NCBI GenBank assembly: GCA_027491435.1
Contig: JAOZFG010000035.1
Coordinates: 1 to 64,000, forward strand
Direction of reading: 5' to 3'
From: Thermoproteota archaeon
GTDB taxonomy: Archaea > Korarchaeota > Korarchaeia > Korarchaeales > Korarchaeaceae
DNA length: 64,000 nt
In this document: positions 25,873-33,254 of the stretch, one piece after another
Layout: the number at the start of each line of letters is the position of its first letter
How positions within the stretch are numbered: the stretch's first letter is position 1
Notes under the pieces: model-generated
What the model was told of the DNA's origin: nothing
Database searches by the model: none
The model's input: the letters and a program-made list of their open reading frames with translations, nothing else
Program-made: the position numbers and the translations under genes

Positions 25873-26243
25873 AAAGACACCTGAGCTAAGCAGTTAGCGA
25901 GACCTAATAAGTTAGCATCTGTCTAAAATGCATTCGACACTAATTTATCTTATGCATGACTTGCAGGGAGACTCTACAGATGAACCATGTATAATATATA
26001 TAGATAAACTAGCCAGTTCCCCCGGATAAGGGAGCGTTTTCATCTGATACCCTCCGCGACCCCGTCAACATGACTATAAGAAATTCGCTCACTAGAGGAA
26101 TGAAAAACCTGTTAGCTTTTTTATAAGGCAAGGCCTTGCAACTCCCCTCAAGAAGGAAACATCGGAGTGACAAAAAAGCCTTCTAGTGGTTAGAAGGCGT
26201 TGTAAAGCCACCTCTATTCTACATAATCTTCAGGATTAAATGT
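25873..26243. other. 371-base spacer between sulfur transporter and ComA-HTH genes
   Basis: No protein gene is seen. The spacer contains AT-rich promoter-like sequence for the transporter (about 25930-26010), a perfect 12-bp palindrome GCAAGGCCTTGC (26128-26139), and a hairpin with T6 tail on the minus strand (26172-26198, separate entry). The palindrome is a possible operator for the neighbouring winged-helix protein (inference). Confidence 0.45.
26172..26198 (-). terminator. Hairpin plus T6 tract after ComA-HTH gene
   Basis: On the minus strand GCCTTCTA, a five-base loop and TAGAAGGC make an 8-bp perfect stem followed at once by TTTTTT. It begins about 45 bases downstream of the ComA-HTH stop. 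The layout equals a bacterial intrinsic terminator. Archaea usually need only the T tract. Confidence 0.6.
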
Positions 26244-27215
26244 TCAAGTTATGAACCATATAGGCCTTTTATTAAACTCTTGTTTGTCAACTAGCCCTCT
26301 TTCCCTCAAAGACTTGAGGGCTTTGTATATGGTCCTAGGGGGCAGGCCCGTCTTTTCCCTTATGTCCGATAGAGTCATGGGGCCGAAGTGCTTCAAGACG
26401 TAGTAGACAAACTTCTCTGAAGGTGAGCCAGTTATTGCATGGACATTCCTCATAAGGAAGGTATCTCCCCTTAGACCCCTCCTTAAACTCTCCAGGGATA
26501 ACACATCTTCCATCTTAACGTTCCCCAGGTTGACGTTGGGCCCTATCCTCTTGATCAACTCTATCTGTTGTTTTACCAGAGGAGCTTCAAAGATTAGATC
26601 CTCTGGCGGCGCCACAGAGGTTATGGCCGCCAACCAGTCCTCCTTTATGTCCCCCTCGCCGTCGTAAATGCAGGAAGACACTCCGAATTCCCTGCCCTCT
26701 ATTACGACCTTCCACACGTGCTCCGAGCTGATGGCCCTGCTTATCTCCTCTAAGACAACTGGCTGAGTCAACCTCTTCATCGGGTTCTTCTTGCCAACTT
26801 CGAAGGTCACCTTAAATCCCATCTTTGCGGATAGCTCAGCTATTTCCAACCTCCTCTCTAAGCTTATGTCTACTATTCCAGCGCTAACCTCTATCACATC
26901 AATCCCTAGATTCCAGGCCTCCCTAAGCAGCTTTTCCAGCTTTCCTCTTAGTTCGAACATCTCCAGTACAGTTCCGCCTATCCCTACGTCGATATCGTAA
27001 TCGTGGTAGAGCTTTATCCTTTGAGACAACCTTTCCCTTTTCATTATGGTAGAGAGCCCCCAGCCTATCTTGACGTAGTCTACGTAATCGGCTATATCTT
27101 CTAAGATCAGGCACTCGTTAGGGGTCGATATCTTGTCTAGTACCATGGTTATGCCAGTTGACCTAGGCTTGACCGGCCTGCTGACTGGGCTTATCCCTTC
27201 AATGGGCAGCGACAT
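26244..27215 (-). CDS. Phosphosulfolactate synthase-like (ComA) domain fused to winged-helix DNA-binding domain
   Basis: A 323-residue two-domain protein. Residues 1-252 are ComA-like (PEP + sulfite to phosphosulfolactate, the first step of coenzyme M synthesis): VKIGWGLS, DVGIGGTVLE, VTFEVGKKNP, VIEGREFG, FEAP and the closing block SLESLRRGLRGDTF. Residues 265-323 are a winged helix (VLKHFGPMTLSDIREKTG then RTIYKALKSLRERGLVD). The usual SDG of ComA reads SAG here, so activity may be altered. A TATA-like ACTTTTTATTTG lies 25-30 bases before the ATG, suggesting a leaderless mRNA. The fusion implies a metabolite-sensing regulator of sulfur metabolism (inference). Confidence 0.85.
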   Translation of the reverse strand: MSLPIEGISPVSRPVKPRSTGITMVLDKISTPNECLILEDIADYVDYVKIGWGLSTIMKRERLSQRIKLYHDYDIDVGIGGTVLEMFELRGKLEKLLREAWNLGIDVIEVSAGIVDISLERRLEIAELSAKMGFKVTFEVGKKNPMKRLTQPVVLEEISRAISSEHVWKVVIEGREFGVSSCIYDGEGDIKEDWLAAITSVAPPEDLIFEAPLVKQQIELIKRIGPNVNLGNVKMEDVLSLESLRRGLRGDTFLMRNVHAITGSPSEKFVYYVLKHFGPMTLSDIREKTGLPPRTIYKALKSLRERGLVDKQEFNKRPIWFIT

Positions 27216-27237
27216 CCTCGACTACCTCATGGTTCAC

Positions 27238-27276
27238 AAATAAAAAGTTTCGAAGGGCGTAACACAAATTTAAAAA
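27238..27276 (-). promoter_or_regulatory. sdh T5 terminator tract and ComA-HTH TATA element
   Basis: On the minus strand, T5 at about 27272-27276 follows the sdhB stop and could end the sdh mRNA. A second AT element (about 27238-27249) is placed correctly to start the ComA-HTH transcript. The two genes are thus probably separate units. Confidence 0.4.
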
Positions 27277-27287
27277 GGAGGGAGGGG

Positions 27288-28145
27288 CTACTGCCCCTTC
27301 TTAGGAAGGGAAGCTGGGGCTAGCTCAGCCGGTTTATGGGGCTTTCCTCCAAAAGACGTCTTGAGTATAAGCCCTTTAAGCAGCTGTATGCCCTGAGCTG
27401 GATCTACGGCCCTGGGACATACGTCTGAACAAGCAGCCGCGAAGTGACATCTCCAGCACCCGTGGGCCGTGTCCACCACGACTACCCTCTCCTTGAACCC
27501 CTCATCCCTAGTGTCGACCATGTACCTGTAAGCCTGAGCTAGCGCCTGAGGCCCTAAGTACTCCGTGTCAGTGGCAGTCACCGGACAGGCCGCATAGCAG
27601 GCCCCGCACTTGATGCAGTCCACGAACTGTGAGTACTTATGATACTCGTCCGGGGATTGTAAGTACTGACCGGTTGGATTTTCCAGCTCTTCAACGTCCT
27701 TCCTTATTATCCAAGGCTTTATCTTCTTATGTTTCTCGAAGAAGGATGTGAAATCTGCCGCTAGATCCCTCTCAACGGGGAAGTTGTCCAGGGGCCTAAC
27801 CTCTATCACGTCGCTGTCTAACTCCATAACCCTAGTTTGGCACGCTAAAGCCGGCCTTCCATTTATCATCATAGCACATGATCCGCATAGCCCCATCCTA
27901 CAGGAGTACCTCATTGAAAGCGTTTGATCCAGTTCCCCCTTTATGTAAAGCAAGGCGTCCAAGACCGTCATTCCTTTGGAAACCTCCACCTCGTACTCAT
28001 CCCAGTGAGGGGCGTAGTCCTGCTTGGGGTTGTACCTATAAACCCTGAACTTTACCTTCTTCACGGGTTTCCAAAGCTCCTCAGCTGCCTTCTTGGCAGC
28101 CTCTAGCAGGTGAGGATCTATCTTATAGACTTCCTGATCAGACAT
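27288..28145 (-). CDS. sdhB: Succinate dehydrogenase/fumarate reductase iron-sulfur subunit
   Basis: A 285-residue iron-sulfur subunit. The [2Fe-2S] cysteines are 82, 87, 90 and 102 (YSCRMGLCGSC). A ferredoxin-type set is 177, 180, 183 and 187 (CIKCGACYAACP). A third set is 233, 239 and 243 (CHFAAACSDVCP), giving the usual [4Fe-4S] and [3Fe-4S] centres. It carries electrons from SdhA to quinone in the membrane. Gene order sdhA-C-D-B places it last, 12 bases after sdhD. Confidence 0.95.
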   Translation of the reverse strand: MSDQEVYKIDPHLLEAAKKAAEELWKPVKKVKFRVYRYNPKQDYAPHWDEYEVEVSKGMTVLDALLYIKGELDQTLSMRYSCRMGLCGSCAMMINGRPALACQTRVMELDSDVIEVRPLDNFPVERDLAADFTSFFEKHKKIKPWIIRKDVEELENPTGQYLQSPDEYHKYSQFVDCIKCGACYAACPVTATDTEYLGPQALAQAYRYMVDTRDEGFKERVVVVDTAHGCWRCHFAAACSDVCPRAVDPAQGIQLLKGLILKTSFGGKPHKPAELAPASLPKKGQ

Positions 28146-28157
28146 TCATACACCCCC

Positions 28158-28478
28158 TCATATAAGCCCAACAGAAAGCAAGATCGTCTGCATTCCAGCT
28201 AAGAAGGTTAAGATCCCTATTAGGAGCACTGCCCAGCCTATCAGCTTAGTCCAGCACTTGTTAGGGATTAGCTCTATTAACACCACCCTTACCCCGTTAA
28301 ATCCGTGGAACAGCACGGATGCTAGGAACACGGCCATGTTAGCCACATAAAAGTAGACATTCCCCTTTATCATTGGTCCTATGACTGGATCGTTGTTGGC
28401 GAACAAGTGTATAAGGCCAGTTATCACGATCAGCACGGCGGTAATGTAATGAATTAGCATTATTTTGGACTCCCTCAT
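28158..28478 (-). CDS. sdhD: Succinate dehydrogenase membrane anchor subunit SdhD
   Basis: A 106-residue protein with three hydrophobic helices. His residues in IHYITAV, GLIHLF and VLFHGFNGVRVV resemble heme- or quinone-site histidines of SdhC/D. Position between sdhC and sdhB and size define it. It has no strong similarity that I can name beyond the anchor fold. Confidence 0.85.
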   Translation of the reverse strand: MRESKIMLIHYITAVLIVITGLIHLFANNDPVIGPMIKGNVYFYVANMAVFLASVLFHGFNGVRVVLIELIPNKCWTKLIGWAVLLIGILTFLAGMQTILLSVGLI

Positions 28479-28482
28479 GACA

Positions 28483-28893
28483 TCACCCCACTACCACCAG
28501 GGCATAATAAGCCCAAATCAGCAGAGTCACGAAGAATAGCAGTAAGGCGAACATTAACAGGTATTTTTGAGGTCCGATTATGGATATTGGCCTTTGAGAG
28601 GGCTTCTTTACTGCCAGGGGCTTACCTACAGCTAGACCAAGCTCCACCAGTATTAGCCTGATTCCGTTGGCCACGTGGAAAGTGACCAAGATTCCCAATA
28701 TCACGTCCCCCCATGATCCAGGATGCCAGCCCACGTTGAAGAAGTGAGCTAGTAGGAAGGCCACTATGCCGAGCCCAGTTATCCTGTGAAGTATATACAG
28801 GGTCCTCTCCAGGGAGTACTCCTTCACCTTAAACCAGCCAGTGATTCCAGCCCTATTAAGGGCATAATACTCCTTATACTCCTGCTCCTCCAT
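28483..28893 (-). CDS. sdhC: Succinate dehydrogenase cytochrome b subunit SdhC
   Basis: A 136-residue membrane anchor with three helices. The N-terminal helix SLERTLYILHRITGLGIV is the classic SdhC signature (S-x-x-HRxTG), and His in FLLAHFF and TFHVANGIRLI are heme b candidates. It follows sdhA by 12 bases and precedes sdhD by four. Confidence 0.92.
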   Translation of the reverse strand: MEEQEYKEYYALNRAGITGWFKVKEYSLERTLYILHRITGLGIVAFLLAHFFNVGWHPGSWGDVILGILVTFHVANGIRLILVELGLAVGKPLAVKKPSQRPISIIGPQKYLLMFALLLFFVTLLIWAYYALVVVG

Positions 28894-28905
28894 AACGACA
28901 CCCTC

Positions 28906-30663
28906 CTAATACTTCCTCTCCTGAGGTGGCCACTTGGTTATCACCACGGGTAGGTAGTCAAACTTAGGCTCTCCATCGGCTCCCCTGTAGATCATCGTAT
29001 GCTTTAACCAGTTTTCATCATCTCTCTTTGGATAGTCAGTTCTAGTGTGGGCTCCCCTAGTCTCCGTCCTGTTAAGGGCTGCCATAGCTGTCACATAAGC
29101 TATTTCGAGCATTGCGTCAAGCTCCAACACGTGCACCAAGTTTATGTTGTACTCCCTACTCTTATCGGCCACATGACCTTCGCCGAACCTCTCCCTAAGT
29201 TCTTTAAGCTTCTTTATGGCCGTTTTCAAACCTTCCTCATTCCTAAAGACGTACACGTAGTCTCCCATTGTCCTTTGCATCTCAGTCCTTATGTGGTAGG
29301 GGTTTTCGCCAGTTGAGCCTTTAAGCATCCTGTCAAATATCCTCTTCTCCTCAGCCTCCACTCTTTCCATGGGAACGTCTTTTAGACTGGTGTTTAGGGC
29401 GTAGTCAGCGGCCTGTCTACCGGTTAGCATTCCGTAGACTAAGCAGTCAGAGCTGGAATTCGTTCCCAACCTATTAGCCCCGTGAAGGCTAACACAGGCC
29501 ACTTCTCCGGCGGCCCAGAGCCCTTTAGCTGGAGTTGCCCCGTACTTGTTCGTGTGTACCCCTCCCATGGAGTAGTGAGCTACGGGCCTCACCGGTATCG
29601 GCTCCTCTACAGGGTCCACTCCAGCAAACCTTATGGCTAGCTCCCTGATATGGGGTAGCCTCTCATCAATTCTGTCCTCCCCTAGATGTCTCAAGTCTAG
29701 TAACACGTAATCTAGCCCTCCAGGTCCCTTGAACCCCCTTCCTTCAAGGATCTCAGTCATCTCGGCCTTGGAAACTACGTCTCTGGGAGCTAGCTCCATC
29801 CTCTCTGGGGCGTACTTCTTCATGAACCTTTCTCCCTCTTTGTTTATCAGATAGCCGCCCTCTCCTCTAGCGGCCTCTGATATGAGGATTCCAGATGGGA
29901 CTAAACCTGTTGGGTGGAACTGGAAGAACTCCATATCTTTCAGAGGAAGTCCTGCCCTGTAGGCCATGGCCATGCCGTCTGCAGTCGAGGAGTGCGAGTA
30001 CGTGGTGAACGGGTAGAGCCTGCCGGCACCTCCAGTAGCCAAAATCCCGGCCTTGCCTTTGAACACGTAGAAGTTGCCTGTCTTTAACTCTATGGCGGTC
30101 AATCCCCTGAACTCGTTGTTTTCTAGCAAGATGGACGTCACGAAGTACTCGTGATAGAACTTTATGTTGTCGTACTTCAAGGCCGTGTCGTAGAGAGTCT
30201 GCATGGCGTATAACCCAGTTTTATCGGCGGCGAAACAGGCTCTAGGGAATGAGTGACCCCCAAATTTTCTCTGGGCTATCTTTCCGTCGGGCCTCCTGCT
30301 CCAGGGCATGCCCCAGTGCTCTAGCTGCATAACCTCCTGGGGGGCAAGTCTGACGAAGAGCTCTACGGCATCCTGGTCGGCCAACCACGCAGCTCCCTTA
30401 ACCGTATCCCATGCGTGTAAGTCGTAACTATCGCCCTCATCCAAGTAGAGGGCGGCGCCGGTGCCTCCTGCGTAGGCCACAGAGTGGGACCTCATGGCAT
30501 GTACCTTCGTTAGGACGGCTATCTCAAGCTTCCCCTTGCTCCTTCTAGCCGCTTCAATGGCTGCCCTTAGCCCCGCTAGACCGGAGCCCACAATAAGCAC
30601 ATCCGCACTAATAAGCTCTACCAAAGTTTTTCCCTCCCAGAGCTGGCTATGGTCACATGGCAT
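28906..30663 (-). CDS. sdhA: Succinate dehydrogenase/fumarate reductase flavoprotein subunit
   Basis: A 585-residue flavoprotein that oxidises succinate to fumarate. The Rossmann motif VLIVGSGLAGLRAAIEA is at about residues 23-39, the covalent FAD site region is MRSHSVAYAGGTGAA, and the active-site segments are FFQFHPTGLVPSG and RPVAHYSMGGVHTN. It is the first gene of sdhACDB. The operon is divergent from the Rieske/cytochrome b operon across about 410 bases. Direction (SDH or FRD) is not decided by sequence, but the neighbouring Rieske/cyt b fits an oxidative role. Confidence 0.95.
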   Translation of the reverse strand: MPCDHSQLWEGKTLVELISADVLIVGSGLAGLRAAIEAARRSKGKLEIAVLTKVHAMRSHSVAYAGGTGAALYLDEGDSYDLHAWDTVKGAAWLADQDAVELFVRLAPQEVMQLEHWGMPWSRRPDGKIAQRKFGGHSFPRACFAADKTGLYAMQTLYDTALKYDNIKFYHEYFVTSILLENNEFRGLTAIELKTGNFYVFKGKAGILATGGAGRLYPFTTYSHSSTADGMAMAYRAGLPLKDMEFFQFHPTGLVPSGILISEAARGEGGYLINKEGERFMKKYAPERMELAPRDVVSKAEMTEILEGRGFKGPGGLDYVLLDLRHLGEDRIDERLPHIRELAIRFAGVDPVEEPIPVRPVAHYSMGGVHTNKYGATPAKGLWAAGEVACVSLHGANRLGTNSSSDCLVYGMLTGRQAADYALNTSLKDVPMERVEAEEKRIFDRMLKGSTGENPYHIRTEMQRTMGDYVYVFRNEEGLKTAIKKLKELRERFGEGHVADKSREYNINLVHVLELDAMLEIAYVTAMAALNRTETRGAHTRTDYPKRDDENWLKHTMIYRGADGEPKFDYLPVVITKWPPQERKY

Positions 30664-31072
30664 AGTGAATAAGATAAACGTTACATGGCGACCACTAGTT
30701 TTTCCTAATTCGCCTGTTATATCGTTTGAGGAGGTAAACCCCTAGATTGCTTGGAACGCCCTGATGGTCTCTATTAATCCCGTGTTGAGGCCATAGTTCG
30801 TCCTTCCATCGTCTTAGAAGCCATCGAGGCCTTATTCACCCATCTGATTTAATTTATATACTTGCATTCCTGGAAATTCTATCCCTCTTCCCTGAGGGGA
30901 AGCCAAGGTGTTCTCAAGTCACCCAAGTAATCATTCCAATGAGTCATTTAACTGATCGAGGCCCTTAGATCCCCTCACGTTGCGAGATGAGCCTTCGTCG
31001 ATGATGGTTAACTATTTAAAGTACTGTCGAAGTTTAATCCTTAACCGAAGAGGGGGAAGGGGTGTTTCGATC
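30664..31072. other. 409-base divergent spacer between sdh and Rieske/cytochrome b operons
   Basis: No gene is supported. TATA-like AACTATTTAAAG (31010-31021) points to the small-membrane-protein gene, 52 bases before its ATG, and an AT block at about 30670-30682 serves sdhA. A 6-bp hairpin (CTTCCC/GGGAAG, 30887-30902) and several short CTGA boxes are present without a convincing C/D sRNA pattern. Confidence 0.45.
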
Positions 31073-31261
31073 ATGTTGATGTTAAGTCAGTTAGGGAACG
31101 TCATGAAAAATGTTTTTGCAGCGACGTCAGCGTCGTTCAACACGATGACTATGTGGACGCTGGTGGGAGTAATCGGCATGTTCATCTTGGGCACGATAAT
31201 CTACACCTGCTACTCTAGGTACTTGGGATTCCCGGATGAGGAAGGTGATTCGAATGAGTGA
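31073..31261 (+). CDS. 62-residue single-pass membrane protein of the Rieske/cyt b operon
   Basis: A small protein with one transmembrane helix (about residues 26-46, MWTLVGVIGMFILGTIIYTC) and an acidic C-terminus. It starts at ATG 31073 behind a GGGGGAAGGGG purine run; in-frame starts further upstream would put codons over the TATA element. Its stop overlaps the Rieske ATG by eight bases. It is likely a small structural subunit of the complex (inference from operon position). No family is recognised. Confidence 0.75.
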   Translation: MLMLSQLGNVMKNVFAATSASFNTMTMWTLVGVIGMFILGTIIYTCYSRYLGFPDEEGDSNE

Positions 31262-31772
31262 TGATGGAAATGTGGTGAGCAGGAGGGATTTCATTAAAGG
31301 GGGCTTCGCAGCCTCGGTGGCCCTAGCGGCCGCCGCTGTAGGGGCTCCCCTAGTTCAATACATCCAATCGGAGAAGGTGGTAGTGGGTAAGGTATCTGGC
31401 GAGCAGAAAAACAAGTTACCGATGAAGATAGCTAACGTCAAGGATCTAGAGCCTAACTCGCAGGTACAGTTCGTGATGCCAGTGAACCCGGACGGCAGCA
31501 AGGGCAGACATCCCTGCATTTTGATAAGGCTTAAGCCTGACCTAGCAAGTAAGGCTGGAACCGAGTTTAAAGCCTTCAGCGCCATATGCACCCACCTAGG
31601 TTGTATAGTTCACCTGGATCCTGAGAGCTCTACCATCTACTGCCCGTGCCACGCCGGCTACTTCGACCCTGTAACTGGAGGGGTAATCAGCGGTCCTCCT
31701 CCAAAGCCCTTGCCTGAGGTCAAGCTTAGGATTGATGAGAATGGAGACATATGGGCTGAAGGGTGGGCTTGA
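31254..31772 (+). CDS. Rieske iron-sulfur protein
   Basis: A 172-residue Rieske subunit. The N-terminus has a twin-arginine signal (SRRDFIKGG) and a transmembrane helix, placing the cluster outside. Cluster ligands are CTHLGC and CPCHAGYFDP, and the Pro-loop follows as GPPPKPLPE. It starts at ATG 31254, overlapping the upstream gene. It is co-transcribed with cytochrome b and moves electrons from quinol to an acceptor outside the membrane. Confidence 0.95.
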   Translation: MSDDGNVVSRRDFIKGGFAASVALAAAAVGAPLVQYIQSEKVVVGKVSGEQKNKLPMKIANVKDLEPNSQVQFVMPVNPDGSKGRHPCILIRLKPDLASKAGTEFKAFSAICTHLGCIVHLDPESSTIYCPCHAGYFDPVTGGVISGPPPKPLPEVKLRIDENGDIWAEGWA

Positions 31773-33178
31773 TGGGTAGAGAGGAAAAGGGGTGTATCTC
31801 CTACTTCGTTGACTGGATAATAGATAGAATGGGGGCGAGGGAGTTCACAGAATCGATAGTGTCAAGACACGCCCTACACCCCATGTACAGCTTGGGAGGC
31901 CTAACGACCACCATGTTCATACTCCAGGCTATAACAGGCGTCCTATTGCTGATTTTCTACGTGCCCCTTTTCGGGGAGACCAACATAGCCTACGACAGCA
32001 TAGTTAGAATTAACGAGGAAGTGGCTTACGGTTACGTTATAAGGAATTTGCACTCGCTAGGGGCTAACTTGATGATCTTCCTGGCCATGTTGCACTTCAT
32101 AAGGGTTTACCTGACCGGCAGCTACAAGAGGCCCCATGAGATAACGTACATAGTGGGCATACTCACTGGAGTGCTGGCCATCCTAGCAGGAGTGACGGGT
32201 TACTCGCTTAGAATGGACCACATAGCGGCTGAGGCCATAAACATAGGGAGAAACCTCGTATCTCACCTGCCTGGCGGCAATATACTGTCTTCCCTGGTTT
32301 ACGGGACCGGTTCTCCCGACGAGATAGTTGGAAGATACCTGGCCTACCACATACTGGTGGCTGGTCTGATTCTAATACTAATGCTTGTGCACTTCTTCTC
32401 AATACATCAGCACCACATATCACCGCCTTACGACGACTCTGAGCCCGAGCCGGCCGTGCCATTCTTCCCTAACCACTTGTTAACGGAGGTCTCCGCCATC
32501 TTCGTGGCTCTAGGGGCCTTAATATTGTTGGCAGCGGTCTTGCCCCCGGAGATTGGGGAGAAGTTCCTGCCCACCAAGGAGCTGCCTGTAGGACAACCTG
32601 AGTGGTACCTGATGACCGTTTACGCGATAATAAAGACGGGCATTGACCCGGTCCTGGCGGGCGTGGTAATACCTGGCATAGGGATGCTCATCTTTGTGCT
32701 GATGCCTTGGATAGACCCCGCCTACTCTAGACACCCCAAGAACAGGAGAATAGCCACCACTTACTTCGCTATTTTCATCTCAGAGTTCATAGTCTTCTTC
32801 ATCTACGGCACCGTGACTCCGGGACAGCAGATACCTCTGATTAACGCCATAGCAGTGGCCCTCGTGGTGGCTTTGGTTTCTGGTGCACTGGCCCTCAAGT
32901 ACACCTCAAAGCCCAGGCCTCCGACCGAAAAGCCTAGGGTGAGAAGGGTTAGGATTTACCCGCAGATACTGAAGTGGCTCCCCTACATATTCTGGGTGCT
33001 GGTTATACTGCAGGCGGTAACCCTGGGTTACGCTGTGAGCTATCACTTAAACGAGATGTACGACATGGCAGCTGCCCTATTTGGCCTCTCAATAGTTCTG
33101 TTCGGCTGGGCTTTCTTCACTGCCAAAGTATACCTGCTCGATTACAAGTATATCACCAAGCCCGTGCCGGCCGAGTAA
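31772..33178 (+). CDS. Cytochrome b of a Rieske/cyt b complex
   Basis: A 468-residue cytochrome b. Heme ligands are in LHSLGANLMIFLAMLHF (H-x13-H) and YHILVAGLILILMLVHF (H-x13-H). The quinol-oxidation PEWY motif is present (GQPEWYLMT). Additional C-terminal helices (about residues 380-460) extend it beyond the minimal protein. The ATG overlaps the Rieske stop by one base (TGATG); GTG at 31763 is less likely. No cytochrome c1 or c-type gene is in the operon or window, so the electron acceptor is unclear. Confidence 0.95.
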   Translation: MGREEKGCISYFVDWIIDRMGAREFTESIVSRHALHPMYSLGGLTTTMFILQAITGVLLLIFYVPLFGETNIAYDSIVRINEEVAYGYVIRNLHSLGANLMIFLAMLHFIRVYLTGSYKRPHEITYIVGILTGVLAILAGVTGYSLRMDHIAAEAINIGRNLVSHLPGGNILSSLVYGTGSPDEIVGRYLAYHILVAGLILILMLVHFFSIHQHHISPPYDDSEPEPAVPFFPNHLLTEVSAIFVALGALILLAAVLPPEIGEKFLPTKELPVGQPEWYLMTVYAIIKTGIDPVLAGVVIPGIGMLIFVLMPWIDPAYSRHPKNRRIATTYFAIFISEFIVFFIYGTVTPGQQIPLINAIAVALVVALVSGALALKYTSKPRPPTEKPRVRRVRIYPQILKWLPYIFWVLVILQAVTLGYAVSYHLNEMYDMAAALFGLSIVLFGWAFFTAKVYLLDYKYITKPVPAE

Positions 33179-33188
33179 CCTCCCTTAA

Positions 33189-33194
33189 TTTTTT
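33189..33194 (+). terminator. T6 tract after cytochrome b
   Basis: Six T residues begin eleven bases after the cytochrome b stop, a typical archaeal terminator. The next gene has its own TATA element at 33224-33235. Confidence 0.45.
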
Positions 33195-33223
33195 GGCTTT
33201 GAAGGGAACGACTAGCAGGGGCT

Positions 33224-33235
33224 AAAGTATTTAAG
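33224..33235 (+). promoter_or_regulatory. TATA element of the secreted LolA-like gene
   Basis: AAAGTATTTAAG is centred about 26 bases before the TTG at 33255. This spacing supports a leaderless transcript and the TTG start. Confidence 0.5.
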
Positions 33236-33254
33236 TCGTTGGGGCCGGGCCCAC

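Noticed and set aside
26020-26110. C/D box sRNA pattern (TGA-type boxes) in the spacer before the sulfur transporter
   Set aside because: Boxes are present on both strands but without the needed spacing or a terminal stem.
30887-30902. 6-bp hairpin in the sdh/Rieske spacer
   Set aside because: Short stem, no T tract and no link to either promoter. Not enough to call a signal.
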